Below, piece after piece: positions 1 through 8,340 of a DNA stretch of 64,000 bases. Origin of the DNA: Lacinutrix sp. 5H-3-7-4 (GTDB lineage: Bacteria; Bacteroidota; Bacteroidia; Flavobacteriales; Flavobacteriaceae); the NCBI RefSeq assembly GCF_000211855.2, contig NC_015638.1:186001-250000 (forward strand), in the 5' to 3' direction. The translations under genes and the position numbers were made by a program. The notes beneath the pieces were generated by a model. The model was given only the letters and a program-made list of their open reading frames with translations. It was not told the DNA's origin and ran no database searches. Within the stretch, counting starts at the first letter, position 1, and every line of letters begins with the position of its first letter.

Positions 1-1
1 C

Positions 2-553
2 GAAGAAAAAAAAGGAAAACGACTTTCGCTTTATGCTACCAATACCGATTCGCTTTCTTATGATATTTTTTTAAAAGTGGACACTAAAGATTTTAGACGC
101 AGTAGCACTAGACCTATTCTTAGAAATATTACTCCAAATAGCAAAATTAAACTACTAACATTAATACAATTAAATGGTACCGAAGGCAAGTACAACACTA
201 CTTTTATTGTTAATGAAGTTGCTTATGCTATTGAAGTAGAAAAAGACCACGAAGGTTTAGATTTTAAAATAGATGAAGCTTTAAAAGATAAAAAAGTAAC
301 ACTCTACACAAAAAACGACTGTCTTATTTGCCCAGATACTAAACGTATTTTAAATAATAATAAAATTGCTTTCACAGAATATAACATAGATAAAGACAGC
401 ACTAATTATCTTAAAATTATTAAAGATTTTAAAAGCAACACAAACAAAAACTTTGATAATAAAATACCAGTTTTAAAAGTAGATACAGCCATTTACAATA
501 ACATAGAAAGTGTAGAAGATTTTATTACTGCACTACGAGAAGCGTTTAATTAA
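2..553 (+). CDS. Glutaredoxin-like domain protein, 5' end outside window
   Basis: The reading frame is open from the left window edge to a stop at 551-553, so the GTG at 77 is probably internal and the gene starts upstream. The visible C-terminal half has a thioredoxin/glutaredoxin look: a beta strand (KVTLYTKNDC) running into a CLIC (CxxC) motif, a helix, then KIPVLKVD, which resembles the cis-proline segment of that fold. The part before it (about 90 residues) resembles no domain I can name. A role in thiol-disulfide exchange is inferred from CxxC plus fold pattern only. The gene lies 20 bases upstream of the SDR gene and may be co-transcribed with it. Confidence 0.6.
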   Translation, partial: EEKKGKRLSLYATNTDSLSYDIFLKVDTKDFRRSSTRPILRNITPNSKIKLLTLIQLNGTEGKYNTTFIVNEVAYAIEVEKDHEGLDFKIDEALKDKKVTLYTKNDCLICPDTKRILNNNKIAFTEYNIDKDSTNYLKIIKDFKSNTNKNFDNKIPVLKVDTAIYNNIESVEDFITALREAFN

Positions 554-573
554 GAATAGAATAAAAATTAAAA

Positions 574-1293
574 ATGAAAAATTTAAAAAACAAAAAAGCA
601 ATAATCACAGGAGGAAGCAGAGGTTTAGGTAGAGCTACAGCCATTGCTTTTGCTAAACAAGGTATTGATGTTGGTATTACAGGTAGAAATGAAGACACCC
701 TTAAAGCTACCGTTGCAGAACTTAAAGGTTTAGGAGTTAATGCAGAATACGAAGTTTTTGATGTAGGTAATTATGAAGAGGTTAAAGCAGGTATAGACAA
801 CTTAATTAAAAAACTTAGCACAGTAGATATTTTAGTTAACAATGCTGGTATCGCTGCTTTTGGTACACTAAACGATATGCCTGTTGAAGAATGGAGCAAA
901 ATTATACAAACCAATGTTATGGGTATGTACTATGTTACAAAGGAGGTTTTACCTTATTTAATAGATAAAAACGAAGGTGATATAATTAACATCTCATCTA
1001 CCGCAGGATTAAATGGTAATGCAACTACATCTGCCTATTCTGCATCTAAATTTGCAGTTATTGGTATGTCTGAATCTTTAATGAAAGAAGTTAGAAAAAA
1101 TAATATTAGAGTTTGCACATTAACACCAAGTACAATAGCATCAGACATGTCTATAGATTTAGGTATAGCAGATAAAGACTCACAAGATAGCGTATTACAA
1201 CCTGAAGATTTTGCAGAGTTAATTGTTGCCGGTTTACAGCTACCAAGACGAGCAATGTTAAAAAGTGCTGCATTATGGTCTACAAACCCATAA
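574..1293 (+). CDS. SDR-family oxidoreductase, 3-oxoacyl-ACP reductase-like
   Basis: This is a 239-residue classical short-chain dehydrogenase/reductase. The Rossmann cofactor loop TGGSRGLG is at residues 12-19, the NNAG motif at 89-92, and the catalytic triad is Ser142, Tyr155 and Lys159 (YSASK). The length and the GITGRN segment after the second strand favour NADP(H). FabG-like annotation is usual for this subfamily in Flavobacteriia, but it lies outside a fatty-acid operon, so the physiological substrate is unknown. The ATG at 574 has no Shine-Dalgarno sequence, as expected for this phylum. A strong terminator follows 20 bases after the stop, closing the unit. Confidence 0.85.
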   Translation: MKNLKNKKAIITGGSRGLGRATAIAFAKQGIDVGITGRNEDTLKATVAELKGLGVNAEYEVFDVGNYEEVKAGIDNLIKKLSTVDILVNNAGIAAFGTLNDMPVEEWSKIIQTNVMGMYYVTKEVLPYLIDKNEGDIINISSTAGLNGNATTSAYSASKFAVIGMSESLMKEVRKNNIRVCTLTPSTIASDMSIDLGIADKDSQDSVLQPEDFAELIVAGLQLPRRAMLKSAALWSTNP

Positions 1294-1314
1294 TATAAAA
1301 TCTTTATTTATAAA

Positions 1315-1343
1315 AAAACACAGCTTAATGCTGTGTTTTTTTT
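1315..1343 (+). terminator. Rho-independent terminator after SDR gene
   Basis: A 10-bp perfect stem (AAAACACAGC at 1315-1324 with GCTGTGTTTT at 1330-1339) has a 5-base loop and runs into a T tract. Confidence 0.85.
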
Positions 1344-1413
1344 GTTTTAATTAAAAATTAAATCTTTATATTTAAACTAACTTTTCACATACAGTTTAAT
1401 ACGCTATTATTCA

Positions 1414-1872
1414 ATGAGTCTTCTTTTTTCAATTTTAATTGTTGGTATTCCAACTTACCTATTTTTTAATTGGGTTTTAAAAAAATGGAATATTGGCAAT
1501 AAAAGTAATAGAAAATTTATAGCTATAATTCCTGCTATATGTTTAAGTCCACTACTATATATAAGTATAATTTACATATGGTTTTTTACAGCATCCTATT
1601 ATCCAACAACAAATTTTAATAAAAATGAATGGCACACAAATACCACCGAAAGGTATAAAATGTCACAAGATATTATTGAAAGTGATTTGTTAATTGGAAA
1701 AACCCAAAAAGAGGTAAGCAATTTATTAGGAGACGATTTTTACATTTATAATAGCAACCATATTGCATACCAACTTGGTTTTGTTCCTGGCTTATTTAAT
1801 ATAGATCCAGATGTACTAGATATCTATTTTGAAAATGGAATAGTTGTAAAAGTTTCACAACACGAAACTTAA
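1414..1872 (+). CDS. Small membrane protein with BamE/SmpA-like C-terminus
   Basis: This 152-residue protein has two hydrophobic segments (about residues 3-22 and 36-60) followed by a soluble tail. The tail contains DLLIGKTQKEVSNLLGD, which matches the helix-turn pattern of the BamE/OmlA-type fold (a short helix, G-K-T-x-x-E-V, then a second helix), followed by predicted strands ending IYFENGIVVKV. Many small Bacteroidetes envelope proteins carry this fold without being BamE. I do not recognise a specific family. It sits 36 bases upstream of the esterase lipoprotein gene, so the two may be co-transcribed. Confidence 0.6.
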   Translation: MSLLFSILIVGIPTYLFFNWVLKKWNIGNKSNRKFIAIIPAICLSPLLYISIIYIWFFTASYYPTTNFNKNEWHTNTTERYKMSQDIIESDLLIGKTQKEVSNLLGDDFYIYNSNHIAYQLGFVPGLFNIDPDVLDIYFENGIVVKVSQHET

Positions 1873-1908
1873 TATTAAAACAAATTGCAAATAATTAATA
1901 AAGAAAAA

Positions 1909-2751
1909 ATGAGAAAATTAATTGGTACATTTTTAATAGGAATTTTATTTACATCATGTAATTCTAAAACAACTACAGCACCTTCTAAATCTAAATTTTT
2001 AATTGATTCTCTTTACAGCGAAAGCTTTGGTAATTATAGAAAACACAATCTCTATTTACCAAAAGACTTTGACACAAAAAAAGATTACCCAATTATATAT
2101 GCGACTGATGGGAATAGTAATTTAACAGATAAAAAAAAATTATTAGACTCATTAATAGATAATAAAATAATTAAGCCTTTAATTTTAGTAGCAAGTTTCT
2201 CTAACGGTAAAATTGCAGACAGTACAAGTATGACAATTGGTAATGGAAAAAGACACAATCTTACTTACAGGTATTTTGAATATGTAAATCAAGATTTCCC
2301 TAAAGACAATAAGTATCCACATTTAGAAAATACTTTTAAAAATCATTTAAATTACTTTAGTAAAGAATTAATTCAATACATAGAAAAAAATCTTAACCAA
2401 ACCACAAACCGAGATGATAGATATTTTTATGGCGCATCTAATGGTGCTGGATTTGGCTTGAGTTTGCTAAATACTAACCCAGATTTAATAGGTACTTATC
2501 TTTGTTTTTCAACATTTGCCGGTGATATTAAATCTAATACTTCTTGGAATACTAATACTAAATATCCAAACCTCTATTTAAGATATGGAAGTCAAGAAAC
2601 TTTTCTTGATGCTGATGCTAAGTTTTTAAAATTAAAATATGCCGAAACAAACTCCTTTATAGATGTTAAGAAATATAATGGCGGACATAATAATAAATTT
2701 TGGAAAAAAGAATTTACTAATATTATTACAGACATTTTAAAGTACGAATAA
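1909..2751 (+). CDS. Esterase-family alpha/beta hydrolase lipoprotein
   Basis: The ATG at 1909 is chosen over an in-frame TTG at 1885 because it places a lipoprotein signal peptide at the N-terminus (hydrophobic stretch ending FTSC, Cys about residue 17). The 280-residue product resembles the putative esterase (esterase D/Fes) family: HNLYLPKDF and DYPIIYATDG near the N-terminus, a nucleophile elbow GASNG, and a C-terminal GGHNN likely to carry the catalytic His. It is probably anchored in the envelope and may cleave an ester or siderophore-type substrate; the substrate is not predictable from sequence. No terminator follows directly on the plus strand until the shared hairpin near 3002. Confidence 0.75.
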   Translation: MRKLIGTFLIGILFTSCNSKTTTAPSKSKFLIDSLYSESFGNYRKHNLYLPKDFDTKKDYPIIYATDGNSNLTDKKKLLDSLIDNKIIKPLILVASFSNGKIADSTSMTIGNGKRHNLTYRYFEYVNQDFPKDNKYPHLENTFKNHLNYFSKELIQYIEKNLNQTTNRDDRYFYGASNGAGFGLSLLNTNPDLIGTYLCFSTFAGDIKSNTSWNTNTKYPNLYLRYGSQETFLDADAKFLKLKYAETNSFIDVKKYNGGHNNKFWKKEFTNIITDILKYE

Positions 2752-3001
2752 AACATGAGCCGTTTTAAAGAAATAGTTAAACAATTATAATAATTAGAAA
2801 TAATGCACATTGCTTGTTATGCTATATATTATTTAAGACTTTTGACACTACAAATATTCCTCCACAAATGCCTAACTAATTTCATTTTAAAAAATATATT
2901 ATCAAATTAATTATATAATATATCTTAGTTAATGCCACATTAAATCTGGTTTAATTCTTAAAATGTCGCATATAAATGAATAAATAAAGTTCTATAAAAC
3001 A
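2752..3001. other. AT-rich intergenic stretch without a recognisable gene
   Basis: This 250-base convergent gap separates the esterase gene from the E2 gene. It has only very short open frames (an 11-codon one begins 4 bases after the esterase stop) and no consensus promoter or hairpin until the shared terminator at its right end. Confidence 0.5.
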
Positions 3002-3033
3002 AAAAAAGCACAGTAATTAAACTGTGCTTTTTT
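3002..3033. terminator. Bidirectional terminator between esterase and E2 genes
   Basis: A 13-bp perfect stem (3002-3014 with 3021-3033; core AGCACAGT/ACTGTGCT) is flanked by A on one side and T on the other, so it can act for both converging genes. Confidence 0.85.
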
Positions 3034-3054
3034 TATATAATAAGTAGTATAAAA

Positions 3055-4368
3055 TTATATTTCTCTATTAGAATCCCAAGCTTCTAAATAGTCTTTTACT
3101 GCTTTTACAAACTGCCCACCAAGTGCTCCATTTACAACTCTGTGATCGTAAGAGTGTGATAAAAACATTTTATAACGTATACCTATAAAATCGCCATCTG
3201 GTGTTTCTATAACTGCAGGCACTTTACGTATAGCACCTAAAGCTAAAATACCTACTTGTGGCTGGTTAATTATTGGTGTTCCCATAATACTACCAAATGT
3301 ACCAACATTTGTTACAGTATATGTTCCGCCTTGTATATCGTCTGGTTTTAATTTATTATCTCTTGCGCGTCCTGCTAAATCGTTTACAGCTTTTGTCATG
3401 CCAACTAGGTTAAGTTGGTCTGCATTTTTAATAACTGGTACAATTAAATTTCCATCTGGTAAAGCTGCTGCCATACCAAGGTTTACGTTTTTCTTTTTAA
3501 CAATTGTATCGCCTTGTAAAGAGATATTCATCATAGGAAAATCACGTAATGCTTTTGCAACGGCTTCCATAAATATTGGCGTAAACGTAAGGTTTTCGCC
3601 TTCACGTTTCATAAATTCTCCTTTTACTTTCTTTCTCCAGTTCCAGATATTTGTAACATCGGCCTCGATAAAACTTTGTACGTGTGCACTTGTTTGTACA
3701 CTATCTACCATATGATGCGCAATAAGCTTGCCCATTCTAGTCATTTCTATAATTTCATCACCTTGTGCTGCTACAACTGGCGCTGCTTTTTTAGCTTCAG
3801 GCTTAGAGGTTTTAGCTGGTGCTGGTGCTGCTGCTGCTTGTGCAGGTTGCGAACCTCTATTTTTTAAATAAGCTTGCATGTCTGCCTTAGTTACACGACC
3901 ATCTTTTCCTGTTCCTGTAATAGCATCTAATTCGGCTTGACCAATACCTTCGGCTTTAGCCATATTTTTTACTAATGGAGAGTAAAAACGTTCGCCATTA
4001 GAACTTATTGGCGCTGCTGTTTCTTGAGCTTTAGTCACCGTTTTTTCAACCTCTGCAACTGCAGGTGCCGTTTTTTCTTCTACAACTTCTTCTGCTTTTG
4101 GCTCTGTAGCGGTTGTATTACCTTCACCTTCTGTTTCTATCACAGCAATTGTTTGGCCTACTTGTACTACATCGTCTACATTAAAAAGCACTTCTACTAA
4201 AACACCATCAACTTCACTTGGTACTTCACTATCTACTTTATCTGTTGCAATTTCTAAAACTGCTTCGTCTTGTTCAATAGTATCTCCAACTTCTTTTAAC
4301 CATGAAGTAATCGTAGCTTCTGCTACGCTTTCTCCCATTTTCGGTAATTTTAGTTCAAATCTTGCCAT
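3055..4368 (-). CDS. 2-oxo acid dehydrogenase E2 (dihydrolipoamide acyltransferase)
   Basis: This is a 437-residue E2 subunit. It has one lipoyl domain (residues 1-78, lipoyl Lys44 in ATDKVDSEVP), an Ala/Pro/Glu-rich linker, a peripheral subunit-binding domain (about 128-168, FYSPLVKNMA), a second Ala/Pro linker, and the catalytic core from about 205. The C-terminal active site reads DHRVVNG with His409. The usual Asp of the HRxxDG motif is Asn413 here. The lipoyl-domain sequence fits the branched-chain 2-oxoacid or mixed acyltransferase group better than the succinyl enzyme, but substrate choice is not proven. No E1 or E3 gene is adjacent, so the complex is assembled from dispersed genes. 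Confidence 0.9.
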   Translation of the reverse strand: MARFELKLPKMGESVAEATITSWLKEVGDTIEQDEAVLEIATDKVDSEVPSEVDGVLVEVLFNVDDVVQVGQTIAVIETEGEGNTTATEPKAEEVVEEKTAPAVAEVEKTVTKAQETAAPISSNGERFYSPLVKNMAKAEGIGQAELDAITGTGKDGRVTKADMQAYLKNRGSQPAQAAAAPAPAKTSKPEAKKAAPVVAAQGDEIIEMTRMGKLIAHHMVDSVQTSAHVQSFIEADVTNIWNWRKKVKGEFMKREGENLTFTPIFMEAVAKALRDFPMMNISLQGDTIVKKKNVNLGMAAALPDGNLIVPVIKNADQLNLVGMTKAVNDLAGRARDNKLKPDDIQGGTYTVTNVGTFGSIMGTPIINQPQVGILALGAIRKVPAVIETPDGDFIGIRYKMFLSHSYDHRVVNGALGGQFVKAVKDYLEAWDSNREI

Positions 4369-4405
4369 ATTAATAAAAAATGTGTCTTTTTATATTTTCA
4401 AAATG

Positions 4406-4413
4406 CAAAATTA
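4406..4413 (-). promoter_or_regulatory. Putative -7 element for the E2 gene
   Basis: The minus strand reads TAATTTTG, an exact match to the Bacteroidetes TAnnTTTG element, 37 bases before the start codon. No clear -33 TTG is seen. Confidence 0.5.
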
Positions 4414-4482
4414 ATAAAAAATAGCTTATTTATCTGACTATTCGTTATAATTTTGATTTTATTAACTCTATTATTTTGATAC

Positions 4483-5580
4483 TTAAAAGTGTATCACTTC
4501 TCCTCTACTTTTTGAGGAATGACTTCCGAGTATAAAATTAGCGTTTTTTGGAAGTATTTTGAATGTTAAATTTTTATTTTTTTCTGAAGTTTCCATTTCT
4601 TCAATAATCTTTTGAAAACTAATACAGTTAGCATCAAAAATCACCTGTGTATTGGCTTTTGCTTCCGTTATATTTTGAATTGATGATATCGGTTTTTTTA
4701 ATTTTTCGGCTAAAACATCTATTTCCTTATTTGAAACTAATGCGTAATTTTCAGTTTTTACAACTACATCTTTTCGTTTATTGCCAAATATTCTTGCTGA
4801 TTGTATGCCTAAAAAAACCAAAGCATCAAAAACTACATTGCGTTTAAAATGTTTTTTATAAAATATTTGCATAGCACCATAAAAGCGTTTTGCATAGGTT
4901 TTATTTTTTAAAGTACTTTCTCCTTTGTAATGTATTGCACTTATTTCTCCATAATAATAGCTTTGGTAACCTGCTTTTATAATTTTATAACTTAGGTCTA
5001 TATCTTCGCCATACATAAAATAGTCTTCGTCAAAACCATTTACAGCTTTGTAAACATCGCGCTTTATTAACATAAATGCGCCTACATAAATGGGTACTTT
5101 ACCTATTTCATTTTTAGATAGTTGGTTTGCATAATAGTGTTGTGAGTTACCTAAAGCTTTTTGTATTGCTACTTTTGTTATTGGAACGTTACGTTTACTT
5201 TCGGGTAAAAACTCACCATTTCCATCTATTAACTTACAGCCTACTATACCAAGGTTATGTTTTGTTTTTGCAAATTGCAAGAGTGTTTTAAACGTGTTTT
5301 CTCCTACTACCGTGTCTGGGTTTAATATGCAAACATATTCGCCTTTGGCTTGTGCTACTCCTATATTATTTCCTTTAGAAAACCCATAGTTATTTTTATT
5401 TTCTATAAGTTTCACTTTAGGGAATTTGGCTTTTACCATAGTACAACTCTTATCTTGTGAGTTGTTATCTACTACTATAATTTCAGCATCTATATTTTGT
5501 ATTGCTGTTTCTACGCTTTGTAGACATAGCTCTAAAAAGTAGCGTACATTATAGTTAAGTATGATAACCGAGAGTTGCAA
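4483..5580 (-). CDS. Family 2 glycosyltransferase
   Basis: This 365-residue GT-A enzyme begins with the first GT2 strand LSVIILNYN and continues with VDNNSQDKS and LNPDT (DxD-like metal site). A later GFDEDYFMYGEDIDLSYK segment is typical of rhamnosyltransferase-like GT2 proteins. The start is TTG: the next upstream in-frame codons are TTT, GCC and the recR stop, and the first beta strand must begin here. The last 80 residues are hydrophilic and not assigned. It lies 6 bases after recR and is probably translated from the same mRNA. It likely acts at the cytoplasmic membrane in surface-glycan synthesis; donor and acceptor are unknown. Confidence 0.85.
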   Translation of the reverse strand: MQLSVIILNYNVRYFLELCLQSVETAIQNIDAEIIVVDNNSQDKSCTMVKAKFPKVKLIENKNNYGFSKGNNIGVAQAKGEYVCILNPDTVVGENTFKTLLQFAKTKHNLGIVGCKLIDGNGEFLPESKRNVPITKVAIQKALGNSQHYYANQLSKNEIGKVPIYVGAFMLIKRDVYKAVNGFDEDYFMYGEDIDLSYKIIKAGYQSYYYGEISAIHYKGESTLKNKTYAKRFYGAMQIFYKKHFKRNVVFDALVFLGIQSARIFGNKRKDVVVKTENYALVSNKEIDVLAEKLKKPISSIQNITEAKANTQVIFDANCISFQKIIEEMETSEKNKNLTFKILPKNANFILGSHSSKSRGEVIHF

Positions 5581-5586
5581 AAAGGC

Positions 5587-6204
5587 TTATTGTTTTAATG
5601 AGTTTTCAAACGGAATACGATTTAAAATACTGCGTCCAAGTGTTACCTCATCTGCATACTCTAACTCATCTCCAACAGATATTCCTCTGGCTATTGTAGA
5701 GGTTTGTACTTCTAAACCTTGTAATTGTTTAAATATATAAAAGTTGGTTGTATCGCCTTCCATAGTTGGGCTTAATGCAAAAATAAGTTCTTTAATGTTT
5801 CCGCTTTTTACTTTTTCTATTAAGCTTACAATATTTAAATCGTGTGGTCCAATACCTTCTATAGGATTTATTTTTCCGCCTAAAACGTGATACAATCCTT
5901 TATGCGATGCCGTATTTTCTATAGCCATAACGTCGCGAATATCTTCAACTACACAAATAACATCTTTTTTTCGCAATGGATTTGCGCAAATTTCACACAA
6001 GTCAACATCGCTAATATTATGGCAGGATCTACAAAATTTTAAATCTTCTCGCATATGAGTAATTGCTTGCGATAAATTTGTGGTTTGCTCTTTTGGTTGT
6101 TTTAATAAATGTAATGCCAAACGTAATGCTGTACGCTTACCAATACCTGGTAATTGTGAGATTTCGTTAACAGCATTTTCCAAAAGTTTAGATGAGAATT
6201 CCAT
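5587..6204 (-). CDS. recR: Recombination mediator protein RecR
   Basis: This 205-residue protein has the RecR order: helix-hairpin-helix ([16 protein letters not shown], about residues 15-30), a C4 zinc motif (Cys58, Cys61, Cys70, Cys73), and a Toprim domain starting [10 protein letters not shown] at about 82. It works with RecO and RecF to load RecA at single-strand gaps. A longer frame runs upstream to 6378, but the 205-residue form starting MEFSSKLL has the normal family length. The extension would also overlap the divergent symporter gene and lacks any RecR feature, so 6204 is used. The downstream GT2 gene follows after 6 bases. Confidence 0.95.
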   Translation of the reverse strand: MEFSSKLLENAVNEISQLPGIGKRTALRLALHLLKQPKEQTTNLSQAITHMREDLKFCRSCHNISDVDLCEICANPLRKKDVICVVEDIRDVMAIENTASHKGLYHVLGGKINPIEGIGPHDLNIVSLIEKVKSGNIKELIFALSPTMEGDTTNFYIFKQLQGLEVQTSTIARGISVGDELEYADEVTLGRSILNRIPFENSLKQ

Positions 6205-6309
6205 AGACTGCGAATTTAAATATAAGTGCAGACTTTCACTAATTTTAGTGTCTTTAAATACGTTAATATTTAAAGTAACACCATGTAATATTTTAGTATT
6301 TTTAAGCAA

Positions 6310-6317
6310 CAAACCTA
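6310..6317 (-). promoter_or_regulatory. Possible -7 element for recR
   Basis: The minus strand reads TAGGTTTG, an exact TAnnTTTG match about 105 bases before the recR start. A weaker TATATTTA lies closer to the gene. Confidence 0.3.
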
Positions 6318-6363
6318 TAGCTGTAAACTTATTTTGTATTTTGGCCGGTAGAATATAATTTAC

Positions 6364-7827
6364 ATGACTGCTACTCAAATTTTATTACTAATTGCTGCCT
6401 ATTTTGGTGTGCTTATTTTAATATCTTATTTCACAGGAAAAGAAGATACAAATGCTGCTTTTTTTAAAGCTAATAAATCTGCACCATGGTATTTGGTTGC
6501 TTTTGGTATGATTGGCGCATCGCTATCTGGCGTAACATTTATATCTGTTCCTGGTGCTGTAGCAGGTAAACAGTTTGGCTATTTTCAAGTTGTACTAGGC
6601 TATTTTGTTGGTTATTTAGTTATTGCTTATGTATTATTACCTTTATATTATAGATTAAACTTAACGTCTATTTATACGTATTTAAGAGATAGGTTTGGTA
6701 GTACAAGTTACAAAACAGGTTCTGTAGCCTTTTTAATTTCTAGAACGGTTGGTGCTGCTTTTAGGCTGTTTTTAGTTGCTAAGGTTTTACAGCTTTTAGT
6801 TTTTAATCAATTTGGCATTCCTTTTCCGGTTACCGTATTAATAACCATTGCCTTAATTTGGCTATATACCTTTAAAGGTGGTATTAAAACTATAATTTTT
6901 ACAGATACTTTACAAACATTATTTATGCTTACTGCAGTAATTGTGGCAATTTTCTTTTTAGCTTCTGCTTTAAATTTAAATAGTATTACTGAAGTCTACA
7001 GCAATATTACCAATAGCAACATGAGTAAGGTTTTCTTTTTTAGCGATGGTAATGATCCGCAGTATTTTTGGAAAAGCTTTTTAGCAGGTATATTTATTAC
7101 TATTACCATGACAGGTTTAGACCAGGATATGATGCAAAAAAACCTAACCTGTAGAAATATAAAAGAAGCACAAAAAAATATGCTTTCGTTTGCTGTGGTT
7201 CTTGTATTTGTAAACATCTTATTTTTAGCTTTAGGTTTAATGCTTACCCAATATGCAGAGCAAAATGGTATTACTGCCAAAAAGGATGATTTATTTCCAA
7301 CCATAGCCATGTTGCCAGAAATAGGTATTGCGACTTCAGCATTTTTTCTTTTAGGTTTAATTGCTGCTGCTTACTCAAGTGCAGATTCTGCTTTAACTTC
7401 ACTAACAACTTCTTTTTGTATAGATATTATAGAGCTTGATAAAAAACCACAGCAAGAACAAAAAAAGATACGTAAACGTACTCATATCTTTTTTAGTTTT
7501 CTACTTGTTGCAGTAATTATATTATTTGATACTATTTTTACAGATGTTTCTGTTATATGGGAGTTATTTAAAGCTGCTGGCTATACTTATGGTCCACTAC
7601 TTGGCTTATTTGCATTTGGCATTTTAACCAAAAAACATATTAAAGATAAATATGTTTGGGTTATAGCCATAACCGCACCATTACTATCTTACTTTATGAA
7701 TCTGTATTCTAAAGAGCTATTATTTGGCTACCAATTTGGATTCGAAATTTTAATAGTAAACGGCTTACTAACATTTATTGGCTTATTATTTATTACCAAT
7801 AAAAAAGAAGTTAATACTGGTTTGTAG
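6364..7827 (+). CDS. Sodium:solute symporter (SSS family)
   Basis: This 487-residue polytopic inner-membrane protein has about thirteen hydrophobic segments. It carries family features: an N-terminal segment with [20 protein letters not shown] (SSS helix 1, which helps form the substrate and sodium sites), [22 protein letters not shown], and [16 protein letters not shown], the conserved Ser/Thr-rich helix of the sodium site. It should use the sodium gradient to import an unidentified solute. It is transcribed divergently from recR, and its 3' end overlaps the convergent CoA-binding gene by 17 bases. Confidence 0.88.
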   Translation: MTATQILLLIAAYFGVLILISYFTGKEDTNAAFFKANKSAPWYLVAFGMIGASLSGVTFISVPGAVAGKQFGYFQVVLGYFVGYLVIAYVLLPLYYRLNLTSIYTYLRDRFGSTSYKTGSVAFLISRTVGAAFRLFLVAKVLQLLVFNQFGIPFPVTVLITIALIWLYTFKGGIKTIIFTDTLQTLFMLTAVIVAIFFLASALNLNSITEVYSNITNSNMSKVFFFSDGNDPQYFWKSFLAGIFITITMTGLDQDMMQKNLTCRNIKEAQKNMLSFAVVLVFVNILFLALGLMLTQYAEQNGITAKKDDLFPTIAMLPEIGIATSAFFLLGLIAAAYSSADSALTSLTTSFCIDIIELDKKPQQEQKKIRKRTHIFFSFLLVAVIILFDTIFTDVSVIWELFKAAGYTYGPLLGLFAFGILTKKHIKDKYVWVIAITAPLLSYFMNLYSKELLFGYQFGFEILIVNGLLTFIGLLFITNKKEVNTGL

Positions 7828-8173
7828 ATAGCATTACCAATGTACAAGCAACTTCTACTTCAATATTATTTTCTTTAAGAATAGCGTAAAATTCTGGATT
7901 TTCTGTTCCTGGATTAAAAATTACACGCTTGGGTTTTAAAGACACTATATAGTTATAATATTCTTTTTGCCTAGTAGGGTTTAAATATAGAGTTACTGTA
8001 TCTAAATCCTTATAAGGTTTTAATTCTGTATCTATAGTAACACCATATTCTTCTCCTGGACGCATTCCAAAGGCCACAGTATCATGATTATAATTTGTTA
8101 ATTTTTGCATCGCCATATTAGAATATCTATTTGGTTTTGTTGATGCCCCTATTACTAATGTTTTCTTATTCAT
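7811..8173 (-). CDS. CoA-binding domain protein (YccU-like)
   Basis: This 120-residue single-domain protein has a Rossmann-type CoA-binding fold. [16 protein letters not shown] carries the glycine loop, followed by YGVTI and the strand-turn-helix ending [11 protein letters not shown], a hallmark of the YccU/CoA_binding_2 family. No ligase domain is attached, so an enzymatic role is not indicated; a regulatory or acyl-CoA-sensing role is only inference. The tail overlaps the symporter gene by 17 bases. Confidence 0.85.
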   Translation of the reverse strand: MNKKTLVIGASTKPNRYSNMAMQKLTNYNHDTVAFGMRPGEEYGVTIDTELKPYKDLDTVTLYLNPTRQKEYYNYIVSLKPKRVIFNPGTENPEFYAILKENNIEVEVACTLVMLSTNQY

Positions 8174-8340
8174 CTTTTTTTATTTCTTATCTCATATTAA
8201 TAAAAAGAAACAAGACAAATGTTAAATTCATGTTAACACCTATTAAAAGCGGTAACAGAAATTTAAAACATACGTCTTTATATTATTACCAAAACAAACC
8301 AATTTAAATACAATCAATCAAAAAACACCAATCAATCAAA

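Noticed and set aside
2755-2790. 11-codon ORF directly after the esterase gene
   Set aside because: Too short, with no own promoter or terminator and no visible similarity.
6205-6378. 58-residue N-terminal extension of RecR
   Set aside because: It has no RecR similarity, exceeds the family length, and overlaps the start of the divergent symporter gene.
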